From Saccopteryx bilineata (lineage: Eukaryota > Chordata > Mammalia > Chiroptera > Emballonuridae): a DNA stretch of 64,000 nucleotides. Position 1 is the stretch's first letter. Every line of letters begins with the position of its first letter. Positions 35,255-46,232 of the stretch are shown piece after piece. The position numbers were made by a program, and so were the translations under genes. The stretch covers positions 102,846,074 to 102,910,073 of the forward strand of contig NC_089490.1 in NCBI RefSeq assembly GCF_036850765.1, given 5' to 3'. A model generated the notes under the pieces. It saw nothing but the letters and a program-made list of their open reading frames with translations, was not told the DNA's origin and did no database searches.

Positions 35255-36330
35255 GTCAAGGGGTGTATGAAATATTTCACACCAGCCCCAGGAAAAGGAA
35301 TTTACAAGGGAAGTCTCAAGATGAAATACAAGGAGAAGTTATGAAAAGACAGCTCGCTGAACTGACTCAGCATTATATTGTAACTCGGGCTTGCTATGCC
35401 TGAAGCTCCACTGTAAGCACCATGGCCCAATAAATCTTTGGATTTGACACATCCATAGCTGCTCACCTACTCCTTGAGGCAAAGAGAGTGGCGGGGCATG
35501 GAAAGGAAATGTAAGCTCCCCCTTGGGTTTGGAATGGGCCATGAACATTCAGAACTAAGTAGAAGACGACCCAGGGTACCAGTCAGGATCAAGAAGTAAA
35601 CGTGTATGAGTGCCATTTTCCACCTGATCTGAGCCTAAACCGAACCTAAGACAACTCCATGGCCAGAATTTTTTTCTGCCTGTGGAATTCTGCCTTTGCT
35701 AGTCCAAGGGCCTCTGGCAATCACCATTCCTGACATGTTTCTAGCATTCAATTCTTATCCACCTCCTTTACTCCTTGCTTTCTTCCCTCCTTTCCTCTTT
35801 CCTCTCTCCTACCCACCTGCTCTTCCTTCATTTCCTTTTAGCAGCACAATGAATGCACTTATTTACCTTTCCTGTTTGGGGTAGAAGGAGCATGAAGTGA
35901 AGGGCAGGAAAGTTAATTCATAGCCCCACTTCCTGTTAAGTATAGCAGCCTAATCAGAGAACCCAGGCAACTATAGAGCCCATCCTATACCCTTGTGCAG
36001 GGAACCAAGCCAGAAATGGATCCAACTTTTCTCAGTCATCATACCTCCCCCCACCCCAGAGCTTGGGCAGTGGCCTAACCCTCAAAATAGACCCTAATAG
36101 CAAACCCCACCCGCCCAAGAACATTACCAGCAGACAGATTCAAAAACCCAAGCCAAGCTGACTGGTGAAGAACTATCTCTGCCAATGCAAACCTGTCAGA
36201 TCTGGAAAAGGACACCACTTACTCAAATGTGCAGGTACCAACATAAGAGATCAAGGATCATGAAAAATCAGGTAAACCTGACACCACCAAAAGAAATGAA
36301 AGTTTCAATAACTGAGCCTAAAAAACTGAA
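35255..36330. other. Intergenic sequence, possible further LTR material
   Basis: 35380-35500 has LTR-like features ('cttgctatgcctgaagctccac', AATAAA at 35429-35434, 'ctgctcacctactccttgag'), but I cannot place boundaries. A pyrimidine-rich block lies at 35755-35840. No gene. Confidence 0.35.
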
Positions 36331-36334
36331 GATC

Positions 36335-36740
36335 TATGACTGTAACTGAAATGCAGGTTCATCTGCGTGCAGCAATGATAGACTCACGAGACAAGTGCTT
36401 GTACAAAAGACAAGATTTATTCAGGTGTCGTGACCTGGGAGAATGGAGGATTCTCATCTCAAAGACCACCTCAAAGACCATCCTCCTCAAGCCTGTAGTT
36501 CTTATAGGGAAGGGGGCAGGGGACTTTTTTTTTTAATTTAATTTTCTTGCTAGCTTTTGGCATACTCAGGCCCTATCCATTCATTTTTCTAGCCTTTGGC
36601 TGGCTCAGTGTAAGAACCTTCCCCTTTGCCATCTTAGCCAATGGTGGAGACTCCGCAGAACTCCCTGTCCACAGTAACGTGGCCTGTCAGAAAAGAATAG
36701 TCCTCTTAAGGATATTTAGCAAACTAAGGAACACACAGTA
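36335..36740 (-). mobile_element. Possible LTR, antisense
   Basis: The minus strand carries AATAAATCTTGTCTTTTGTAC (36404-36424 region) and promoter-like sequence further upstream. Interrupted by a T-tract at 36526-36535. Family unknown. Confidence 0.35.
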
Positions 36741-36834
36741 GAAATCATAAAAAATAAACAAATCAAAACCTAGAGCTCAAAAGTACAACTGAATAGAAGA
36801 ATTAAGTAGAGAGCTTCAAAAATAGACTCAACAT

Positions 36835-37030
36835 TGAGCATTTTTTATATATCTGTTGGCCATTTGTATGTCTTCTTGGGAAAAGTGTCAGGTCCTCTGC
36901 CCATTTTTAATAGGATTGTTTGTTTTCTGTTGTTGAGTTCTTCATATATTTTGGGTATTAGCCTCTCATAAGAGATGTCATTTGCAAATGTCTTTTATCA
37001 TTCTATTAGTTGTCTTTTCGTTTTGTTGAA
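36835..37030 (-). repeat. L1 ORF2 fragment, antisense
   Basis: 'tctgttggccatttgtatgtcttc' and 'gtcaggtcctctgcccattttt' are the classic antisense ORF2 3' segment. It abuts sense L1/HAL1 sequence from 37035, possibly an inverted 5' end. Confidence 0.75.
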
Positions 37031-37454
37031 ATTGTCGAGTCAAAGGTGCAAAAATGAAAAGGTATGGAAAAGGGTAAAGAAAAACTGTAGAGTTAATAGG
37101 ACAATAAAAAAAATGCATATGGTCATTCTGGAAGGAGAGGAGAAAGAGAAAGGATTAGAAAATGTATTTAAAGCAATAATGGCTGAAAAATTCCCAAACC
37201 TGGGGGAAAAAAAATGGACATCCAAATATATGAAGCCCCAAAGTTCCAAAACAGGTTGAATTCAAATAGGGCAACATGGAGACACATAACTAAATTGCTA
37301 AAAGTCAAAGAAAGAATTTTTAAAGCAGCAAGAGAAAAGAGAGAGTTTACATACAAGGGAGACTCCTGATAAATTTTTCAACAGAAGCTTTTTAGGCCAG
37401 GAGGAAGTGGGGCATTATATTCAAAATATTGAAAAACTGTCAACCAAGAATTCT

Positions 37455-37655
37455 CTGACCTGTGGTGGCACACTGGATAAAGCGTTGACCTGGAAATGCT
37501 GAGGTCACCGGTTTGAAACCCTGGGCTTGCCTGGTCAAAGCACATATGGGAGTTGATGCTTCCAGCTCCTCCCCCCCCCTCTCTCTCTCCTCTCTCTCTG
37601 TCTCTGTCTCTCCTCTCTAAAATGAATAAATAAAATTTAAAAAAATTAAAAAAAA
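37455..37655 (+). mobile_element. Bat tRNA SINE, short form
   Basis: Head CTGACCTGTGGTGGCACACT, 'tggaaatgctgaggtcaccgg', CT-rich tail. Perfect duplication AAGAATTCT at 37446-37454 and 37656-37664. Confidence 0.93.
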
Positions 37656-38381
37656 AAGAATTCTATGACCAGAAAATGGAGGAGAGAGAAAATTTTCCTG
37701 AATAAACAGAAGCTGAAGGAGCTTTATTACCACTACATCTGCCTTACAAGAAATGCTAAAGAGAATTTTTTGAGTCGAAGTATAAGGACACTAAACATCA
37801 CAAAAATTCAAAGTAGCAGAAAACTCACTGGTACATATAGTCAACGTTAGATTCTGTAATATGCTAATGGTGGCTCATAATTCACAATTCTAGTTTAAAG
37901 GTTTAAAAAAGTAGTAAAAATTACCACAACAACTGTTATTGGATGCACTCTAATATGAATAACCTAAAATATGAGGGAGAGGAGAAGTAAAAGTGAAAAT
38001 TTCAGGAATGCTATCAATGTTGTTACCGGTTTAAAATAGGGTGCTAGGGTGCTAATGTTTAAGGATATTATATGTAGGCCTCATGGGAACCACAGGGGAA
38101 AACCTATAATAATTATGCAAAAGAACATGATAAAGAAGTCAAAGAATACTGACATCAAAAGACATCAAAATGCAATCAAGACAACAGAATAACAAGCAAG
38201 GAACAATGGATCTACAAACCAGCCAGGAAGCAATCATAAGTCTTACCTATCAAAAATTAAATTGAACATAAATTCTCCAAAAGACACAGAATGACTGACT
38301 AGATAAAAAAATAATAATAAAATTAAATTAAAATAAAAACAAGATCCAATATGTGATGCTGCCTGCAAGAGACTCACTTTA

Positions 38382-38582
38382 TTTTATTATTATTTTTAAT
38401 TTATTCATTTTAGAAAGGAGAGAGAGAGGGAGAGGAGAGAGAGACAGAGAGAGAGAAGTGGGGAGGAGCAGGAAGCATCAACTCCCATATGTGCCTTGAC
38501 CAGGCAAGCCCAGGGTTTCAAACCGGCGACCTCAGCATTTCCAGGTCAACGCTTTATCCACTGTGCCACCACAGGTCAGGCC
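38382..38582 (-). mobile_element. Bat tRNA SINE, short form, antisense
   Basis: Antisense copy of the family at 37455. Perfect 15-bp duplication AAGAGACTCACTTTA at 38367-38381 and 38583-38597. Confidence 0.94.
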
Positions 38583-40685
38583 AAGAGACTCACTTTAATT
38601 TAACCTGAAGACACACAGTGAGAGTGAAAAGTGAGGAGATGGAAAAAGATATTTCAGGCAAATAGTCACCAGGGAAAAAAAAAAGCAGGATAACTATACC
38701 CATATCAGACAATACAGACATTAAACTGAAAATGGTATAATGAGACAAAGAAGGTCATTATATTATAGTAAAGAGTTCTATCCATTCAGAAAATACAACA
38801 ATTATGAATATGTCTACCCATTGTCAGAACACCTGAATATACAAAGTAAAAACAAATAGAACGAAAAGGAGGAATAAACGTCAATACAATGATGGTTGGC
38901 AACTTTAATACCCTGCTCTCAACCATGGATAAATATCTAAACAGAATATCAATATGAAAACAGAAGATTTGAACAACACTACACACCAAATGAACCACAT
39001 TGACATATACAGAATATTCCATTTGACAACAGCAGAGAACACATTCTTTTTAATAGTAAATGGAACATTTTCTAGGACAGACCACATGCTAGGTCACAAA
39101 ATAATTCTTAGTAAATTTTAAGAGACTGAAATTATGCCAAGTATCTGCTCTGATCACAATGGTATAAAAGTAGAAATCAGTAACAAGGAAAATTGGAAAA
39201 GTCACCAATATAGACACACCTAGTTTTATTGTGCTTTGCTTATTGAACTTCAGAGATATTGCAGTCTTTACAAATTGAAGGTAAGACCCTTCATCAACAA
39301 AAAGATTATGAATCACTAAAGTCTCAGGTGATATTTAGCATTGTTTAGCAAAAAAAAAAAGTATTTTTAATTAAGGTATGTACATTTTAAAAAACAATGC
39401 TATTATTGCACACTTAATAGACTGCAGTATAGTATAAACATAACTTTTATAAGAACTGTTAAACCAAAAAAAAAATCACATGACTTGCCTTATTGCAATA
39501 TTAGCTTTATTGCAGTGGTCTAGAACTAAACCCACAATATCTCCAAGATATGCCTATCTATACATGGAAACTACAACACTCTTCTGACCACTCAAAGGAT
39601 CAAAAGTGAAATTAAAGGGAAATGTTTAAAGTATCTTGAAACAAACAAAATACAACATACCAGAATTTATGGGATGCAGCAAAAGCATTTCAAAGAGAGA
39701 AATGTATAGCGTTAAATGCCTACAGGTACATAAAAAAATACTCAGCATCACTAATCATCAGAGAAATGCAAATTAATATCACAATGAACTATCACCTCAC
39801 ACCTGTTAGAATGGCAATCATGAAAAAGAAGAACTAAGTGTTGGCGAGAATGTGGAGAAAAGGCAAACGTTGGGCACTGTTGGTGGAAACATAAATGGTA
39901 CAGCCACTATGGAAAACAGTATACAGGTTCTTCAAAAAATTAAAAATGGAACTACAATTTGAACCAGCAATTTTACTTCTGAGTATTTATTCAAAGAAAA
40001 TGAAAGTACTAATGCAAAAAGCTATCTGCATCCTCATGTTCATTGCAGCATTGTTCACAAAAGCCATGACATAAAAGCAACCTAAGTGTCCATCTGTGGA
40101 TGAATGGATGGATAAAGAAAATATGGTATTATATTCACAATGAAACACTATTCAGCCATGAAAGAGAAGAAAATCTTGCACTTTGTGACAACGTGGATGG
40201 ACCTTTAGAGAATTATGCTAAATGAAGTAAATCAATAGAGAAGAACAAAGACCTCACTCATTTGTGAAATAAACAAGCAAACAAAATAGCAAACCAAATT
40301 TTTTAAGAAACCAAACTATTCATGAATACAGGGAACAGATTGGTTGCAGTCAGAAACAGGGGATGGGATAAAGGAGATGTAGGTAAAGGTGGTCAAAAGG
40401 TACAAACTTCCAGTTATAAAATAAATAAGTTCTGGAAATGTAATGTACAACATAGTGACTATAGTTAATACTGTATTGTATATTTCAAGGTTGCTAAGAG
40501 AGATCTTACCAAGTTCTTATTATAAGAAAAATATTTAATAACTGTGTGGTGATGAATGCTAGCCAGATTAATTGTGGTAATTGTTTTTGAAATATATACA
40601 AATATCGAATCATTATGTAGAACACCTGAAACCATGTATAGATAGGCATACAATGTTATATGTCAATTATATCTCACTTTAAAAA

Positions 40686-40965
40686 AAGTAAGTACTAGGG
40701 ATGTAATGTACAGTATGATGACTACAGTAAACACTGTTGAATGGTACATTTAAAAAATGTTGAGAGTAGATCCTGAGAGTTCTCATCATAAGGAAAGAAA
40801 CTTTTTTTCCTTTTTTCTTTTTTGTATCCATGAGATGATCAATGTTAACTAAACCTACTGTGGTAATTATTTCATGATATAGATAAGTCCAATCATTTGT
40901 TGTACACCTTAAACTTACACAGCATTGTGTGTCCATTATATCTCAATAAAACTAGAAAAAAATCA
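40686..40965 (+). repeat. L1 3' UTR tail
   Basis: A second L1 3' end ('gtacaccttaaacttacacag', AATAAA at 40945-40950, terminal A-run) directly after the previous one. Confidence 0.65.
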
Positions 40966-42020
40966 AGTAATTATTGGATGAATGCATGCAAAAACAAGTT
41001 ATCATAGCCTTCAAAATATTAGCATTTGTTTATGGACTTTGTTTCCCTGTCTTGATGGTGGAATATTTTAAATATGCATAATAAGTATGCCATAATTTGA
41101 GGATTTTCTAATCTACTTAATCATGTGAGTCTTCATAAGACTAGAATATTAGAAATATCCTACTGCAACACTAAAATTTTCATTAAAACCTTGGCTATCT
41201 AGATCCCCCAGGAAAGTAGTGATACTGGATCTAAAATTATCCAAATAATTAGCAAGGAGGGATTGATCTTGGAACTGGCAACATTTTATCTCAGCTGTTT
41301 TTTTTTTTTTCAGCTGATATTTTTAAATAGAACGCTTTCTGTAAATGTACCATACACTTCCAAGGGTTTCTTAAACAAAAACAAAAAAGTGAAACCCATG
41401 TACTTTTTTTTTTCATGATTCAGTGTCATTACTGTAAATACATTATTCTGAGGTACAGTACAAGGAGATCAAGAATATAGCAAATGCCCCTACCAGGCAG
41501 AAGACCTTCCTAGATTCAACACTTCTGAACCTTGGATATTTCTCAGGCACGTTCTGGTAAAAGTTCTAACTCTGCATCCTGGCCTTCAAGTCTGCTCATC
41601 ACACAATCTTCCTCCACATCAGTCCCAATTCCAGGCTGACCAAGTCCATCTCCTCTCGTTCGCCAGAGAAGCAGACTCCTTTGCTCTTTTCAGAGCTTTG
41701 CTTGTACTCTTCCTCATGCACCACACTTCCTGGCAAAGCATATTTCCTCTCTCTGCCTATTCAGCTCACCTCCAGTTTCAAAGTCTAGCTCAAACTCTCT
41801 TCAACGAGTACATCTTCCAACAAGTACTGTCCACTGGGCTCTGCCTAGACTTCTCCCCCGCTCATTCGGACACTTTCCTTAATGAGTGTCTAATATCCTC
41901 AGACAGCTTGTGAGTGATAGAGCCCAAGAACCCCACCGCCCCTTCCCCAGTGCCTAAGGGAGTATGATACCTCAAAGTCAGGTTGGACTTTAGTCCCCAT
42001 GAAGGTAATTTTAACCTCAT
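40966..42020. other. Intergenic, possible L2 remnant
   Basis: 41480-41900 has L2-like flavour ('agctcacctccagtttcaaagtctagctcaaactc'). The rest shows no gene and only short A/T tracts. Confidence 0.4.
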
Positions 42021-42022
42021 TA

Positions 42023-42275
42023 CCATATTTCCTCATGTATAAGATGCACTTTTTTTTTTTTTTTGAGGTCTAAAAACTGGGTGTATCTTATACAGGTTGT
42101 AGATTTTTTTTTTACTTGCATTTCCTGCTTTTCACACTTGTTGAGGAGTTGTATGAATTTTATGATGAATAAAACTTGAGTTCAATAACTTTATGAAGTA
42201 CATTTTTTTTTATTTCAGGCCCCAAAATTAAGGTGCATCTTATACATGGGAACGTCTTATATATGAGGAAAACGG
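42023..42275. mobile_element. TA-flanked MITE (CATGTATAAGATGCA family)
   Basis: Flanked by TA (42021-42022, 42276-42277). The ends CCATATTTCCTCATGTATAA and TTATATATGAGGAAAACGG are inverted repeats, and 'gtataagatgcac'/'aggtgcatcttatac' repeats the pattern inside. T-rich interior. Tc1/mariner-like by target site. Confidence 0.75.
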
Positions 42276-42438
42276 TAATTCTGACCTTACTAAGTAGGAA
42301 GTTGTGATCATTTGAAAGGACTGAGGTTCCATAGCAAAGCAAATCCTGTGAATCACTTCTAAAGAAATCATTTCTATATAGTTGATTTACTAGCCATAAA
42401 CCCAGTTTGTTTTTCCTACTAATTATCATTATCTGGTC

Positions 42439-42475
42439 CAGTAGATCTCCAATGAACCCTAGCGTGCATCAGAGC
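42439..42475 (-). mobile_element. MER20 left part
   Basis: CAGTAGATCTCCAATGAACC and 'agcgtgcatcagag' match an antisense MER20. The other part lies at 44033-44134 beyond an LTR. Outer flanks ATCTGGTC (42431-42438) and ATCTAGTA (44135-44142) are a 6-of-8 target duplication. Confidence 0.75.
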
Positions 42476-44030
42476 TGTCGGGAGCCGATCAACAACTGCT
42501 GGCTGACAAGGTCACAGCAGGAGAAGACCCACAACTGCTGGCTGACAAGGTCACAGCAGAAGAAGATCAAAAACTGCTGATTGACAAAGTTACAGCAGAG
42601 AAGACCAATGGCTGCGGGGTGACAAAGTCACTGCAGTGAAGACCAATGGCTGTGGGGTGACAAAGTCACCACAAAGGATAGGCACAACGATACTTCCCCC
42701 TTTGACTTTTTGAATTAATCTGGCCTTATATCCCCCCTTTTTCTGGGTGTGTGCTATTATTTGTGGCACAGGGATAATAGTACCGTGCTTTCCCTGTAGA
42801 TTTGTAGTAATTTCTTTGAAAATGAGACAGAAGGTGTAAGTTCCACAGAAAAGCCTGTAAGCCCCTTGAACTGGGCTCATAGATATAAGAGGCTGGCTAT
42901 GATATCCCTTGTAAAGGGTTAAGTTTGTAGGAGAATTTCTTCTTAATCATGTTAGAAAGAATAGATTGTGACTTGTGAATGGGTAGAAGGCAGTGGCTTT
43001 GCAGAGCACCTTTCAGCCTTCACTTAATTCATCATTTTTCCTCCCTAGCCTTTTCATGTGATAGAGTAGAGAAACTTTCCTTTCTTCTTGCTTTCCTGAT
43101 CTGCAGATAGTGGTACACTCTAAGAAGAATATAGTTAGAATTTAACTAGTGTGTGAATATAGTAAATAAACAGAATTTGACTAGACATTAGAATCTTAGG
43201 TAAAGTGTAATGGAATGGCCCGTTGCATGGCTTGGGATGGGAATGCAGTCAGCAAGAAAAGAATGTTTTGCTAAGAGAATTGTTTTATGACTGAAGGCAG
43301 TTGCTGGGCTTTCTCAGTGAGACACTCTCATGAGATTTATATATTTTCCCAAAATTCTTTCTTCAGATAATGAGAGGTATGGGGGGGGGGCTTCCATAGA
43401 AGCAATAGCAATTAATGTCTTCTGAAATTATGTTGCTACTAAGCTATCTTGCGAGTGCACTCTATATATCTTTAAGTAAAAGTTACTCTTAATGTTATGT
43501 CAATTTCTTAATGGGCAAGCCTTTTGTTATCTTGTGAGAAAAGTTAGGACACTGCATAAACTCAAGGCCATTTGCCTGAGCAAGCGGTGGTCCTTAATGA
43601 TTTTGTTAATCTCTCTCTGCCTCATGACTCACAACAACAGTAAACTTGAGTTATTAGTTAGTACTAATCCTTTAAAAGCTTTTACCGATGTTATCGCTAT
43701 TCAAGTTATTTTTTAATTGTACTTTGAATGATTTGCCACCTGATTTGTAGTTTATAGATATAAATTAACTGTTATCTGGAAACATGTAAACATAGTGAAA
43801 CAGAAGCAATGATTAATACCATGTAATTGTAACTTGGTGTGTGTGTATAAAAAAGGAGCTGTACTAGCATTTGAGAGAGATGCCTGGCAGTAAATGCTAA
43901 CCGGAGAATAAAGAGAAAGAAAAGAATTCGGCTCTCTCACTCGATTTCGCCGACACCGTCTCCTCCTGTGGGACCCCTGGATCCCCCCCGGGGTTGGACC
44001 CCGGCAAGAGCCACCTGGAAGCTACCACCA
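42476..44030 (+). mobile_element. Solo LTR of about 1.55 kb, class II (ERVK-like)
   Basis: Starts TGTCGGGAGCC, the usual start of many betaretrovirus-like LTRs. It has tandem repeats at 42489-42675, a TATA-like GTATAAAAAAGG at 43844-43855, AATAAA at 43906-43911, and a GC-rich R/U5-like end near 44030. It is inserted in a MER20 copy. No gag, pol or env remains nearby, so it is read as a solo LTR. The exact right end and target duplication are not resolved. Confidence 0.6.
42489..42675 (+). repeat. Tandem repeats in LTR U3
   Basis: About five imperfect units of 35-40 bp built around 'ctgctggctgacaaggtcacagcag' and later 'gaccaatggctg(c/t)ggggtgacaaagtcac'. Likely a U3 enhancer-type array. Confidence 0.85.
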
Positions 44031-44032
44031 CC

Positions 44033-44134
44033 GTTTCTGGTTCAGTAGGCGAGCCCAAGAATTTCAATTGCTACAAGTAAGTATCTAGGTGCTATTGATA
44101 CTGATAGTTGGGGAGCAGTCTCTGAAAACTACTG
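44033..44134 (-). mobile_element. MER20 right part
   Basis: 'gtttctggttcagtagg', 'aagaatttcaattgctacaagt' and terminal 'gaaaactactg' match the antisense MER20 right half, continuing 42439-42475. Confidence 0.75.
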
Positions 44135-44156
44135 ATCTAGTAAATATTTTGCCATA

Positions 44157-44529
44157 TATGGGGCAACTGTGTTAGGCTTACTCGCGGGTTTACCGGCTAA
44201 AGCACTTTGCTTGATTTGTGCATGAGCACGTGGCAGAGCCTATACGTGGCAGAGCCTATATAAGGCTATGGTTGCTTCCTCTGGGCAACGATTCTCCCCA
44301 ATCGCTCTCCCGCCACCATGAGGTGCGGTTTTCCTTGCTCTCTTACCCTTACTGAAATAGCAGATCTTCCTTTGTTTATCAGCTCTTTCATTTTTATTGT
44401 TTATTTGCTCGCCTGTCTTTGCAAGCCTCCAATAAATGGGTATTGCCCAATGTTTTCTGGCTCCGCAGTTCCTCAACCGTCTGCCCAAATCCAGTGTGAA
44501 CCTACCTGGCCTTGGCCACCAGCATTAGA
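44157..44529 (+). mobile_element. Solo LTR copy 1
   Basis: LTR of a family seen three times here. E-box CACGTG at 44227-44232, TATATAA at 44257-44263, AATAAA at 44431-44436. A 17-bp local duplication of 'acgtggcagagcctata' lies just upstream of the TATA box. Perfect 5-bp target duplication CCATA at 44152-44156 and 44530-44534. Confidence 0.9.
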
Positions 44530-44638
44530 CCATACTTCTGAATTATTTTAATAGCCTTTATAATTCAAGCTGAACTTAGTTTTCTCTTGACTATAATTTT
44601 TGGAGACTATCATTCTGGTGAAAAGGTAGGTGGGTAGC

Positions 44639-44982
44639 TGTGGGGCAGCTGTGTTAGGCTTGCTCGCAGGGTTACCAGCTGAAAGCACTTTGCCTGATTG
44701 GTGCGTGGGTGCGTAGCAGCACCACGTGTGTATAGCCTATATAAGGCTAGGTGCACTTGCGCTAGAGGGAGATTGGGGATTGTGGATGCAAGGATTGCCT
44801 GCCCGCCACTGTGAGAGGCCATCTTGCCGTTTGTTTGCCTGAGAGAGGGTTTCCCCTGCCTGTGTGCTTGTCCGCCGTTGTGAGACTTTATTAAATGGAA
44901 TGGCCCAACCTTTTCGACTCTGCAGTTTTTTCTCTGCTGAAATCCAGTGTGGACCTGCCTGACCTCGTCTACCAGCGTTAAA
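44639..44982 (+). mobile_element. Solo LTR copy 2
   Basis: Starts TGTGGGGCAGCTGTG, with CACGTG at 44723-44728, TATATAAG at 44738-44745, and an ATTAAA-type signal near 44888. Ends GCGTTAAA where copy 3 has GCATTACA. Perfect duplication GTAGC at 44634-44638 and 44983-44987. Confidence 0.9.
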
Positions 44983-45224
44983 GTAGCAGTTTCAAACTGT
45001 AGCAGTTATTAATCATAGTATTCAGTGCAGAGCCTGTCACTACAGGTTCCTAGCTGAGCAAAGCAGTGAGCATCTCTTAAAGGATGGAGTCGGTGCCACA
45101 CAAAGGCCCTTCACCTTGATCTGTATTAGCCCAGAAACCTGAGGCTAGGAGGTCCTCCTAAATCCAACTCCTACCCTCACCAATTTAGGAGCGAGTCTAC
45201 ATCAACATGTACCATAGACAAAAA

Positions 45225-45340
45225 AAGATTAAGATTACGGGCTCTGCAGTGAGATAAAGCTAAATTCAGATTCAAGGTATATGACTTTGGGTAAGTGACA
45301 TAAATTCTCTAAAACGCAGTTACCTCATGAAGTGGACACC
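45225..45340 (+). repeat. MIR-like fragment
   Basis: 'atatgactttgggtaagtgacataaattctctaaa' resembles the MIR core. Confidence 0.65.
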
Positions 45341-45498
45341 TTAGTACACGGCAGAGATCCCCCTTCAGGGAAGGGCTTGTGCCCTGGCTGTGGGGAGTGG
45401 TACTGGTGGAAGGCCTATCGTCTCTCCCTTTTCGAACTGCAGAGGATCACGGGGTCCATCTAACATGCTCTCCTTCTTACGACAACTAATTGACGCAG

Positions 45499-45829
45499 TG
45501 TAATGCCGGTGGCCAAGGTCAGGCAGGTTCACCTTGGATTCCGGCAGATGGTAGAGAAACTGCGGAGCCAGAAAGCTGGGCATTCCATTTAATAGTCTCA
45601 CAACAGCGCACACAGGCAAGGGAAACCCCCTCACAGGCAAACAAACAGCAAAATGCCCCCTCACAGTGGCAGGCAGACAATCCGCGCATCCGCAATCCCC
45701 CTGAGCGCAAGCACCCATAGCCTTACATAGGCCATAGACATGTGGTGCTGCCACGTGCTCACGCACTGATCGGGCAAAGGGCTTTCAGCTGGTAACATCC
45801 GCGAGCAAGCCCAACACAGCTGCCCCACA
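45499..45829 (-). mobile_element. Solo LTR copy 3, antisense
   Basis: Minus strand reads TGTGGGGCAGCTGTG...GGCATTACA with perfect TG/CA ends. CACGTG at 45752-45757. The TATA core is changed to TATGTAAGG. Flanks CGCAG (45494-45498) and TGCAG (45830-45834) differ at one base, fitting a 5-bp target duplication. Confidence 0.88.
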
Positions 45830-46232
45830 TGCAGGAACACAAAAGCTCAGCTCTCTTAGCCCGAATTGGGATAGCTGTGAAAAGCTTCTCTGCCTTCAGA
45901 GTTCCTGTGAGGGGGCTGTCCTTGGATCCGGACTGCAGCTCAACCTCCACCCACCCCTGCGCAAACCCGCTTCTGTTGTCTCCTGTGCACAGGTATATCA
46001 TAACAGCTCTCTTTAATAAGCATTAAGCACAAGAAACTACATCTCAGGCTCCACTTCCCAGGGAGTCAAAGCTGTCACGCTCATTTAAAAACAAACGAGC
46101 AAGCAAAAGGGTGTATGAAAACTCCAAGATGCAGGAGTTGGATGAATTCATTCATTCTGCAAACACTTATTGGGCCAGACTCTGTTCTAGTTGCGAAGAA
46201 TACAGCAGCGGACACAAACGACTATGTTTAGG

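Larger units (their letters stand above)
37035..40680 (+). repeat. Old L1/HAL1 block, sense
   Basis: ORF1-like text at 37080-37450 and 37665-37800, non-ORF2 intermediate sequence to about 39640, then the ORF2 C-terminal end and 3' UTR (about 39700-40680, 'cactaatcatcagagaaatgc'). Heavily decayed. Two SINEs are inserted at 37455 and 38382. Probably more than one element. Confidence 0.7.

Noticed and set aside
42489..42675. CRISPR-like regular repeats
   Set aside because: The repeats are imperfect tandem units without unique spacers, inside an LTR of a vertebrate genome.
45365..45766. A 133-codon minus-strand ORF over LTR copy 3
   Set aside because: It is LTR sequence; the equivalent region in copies 1 and 2 has no matching open frame.
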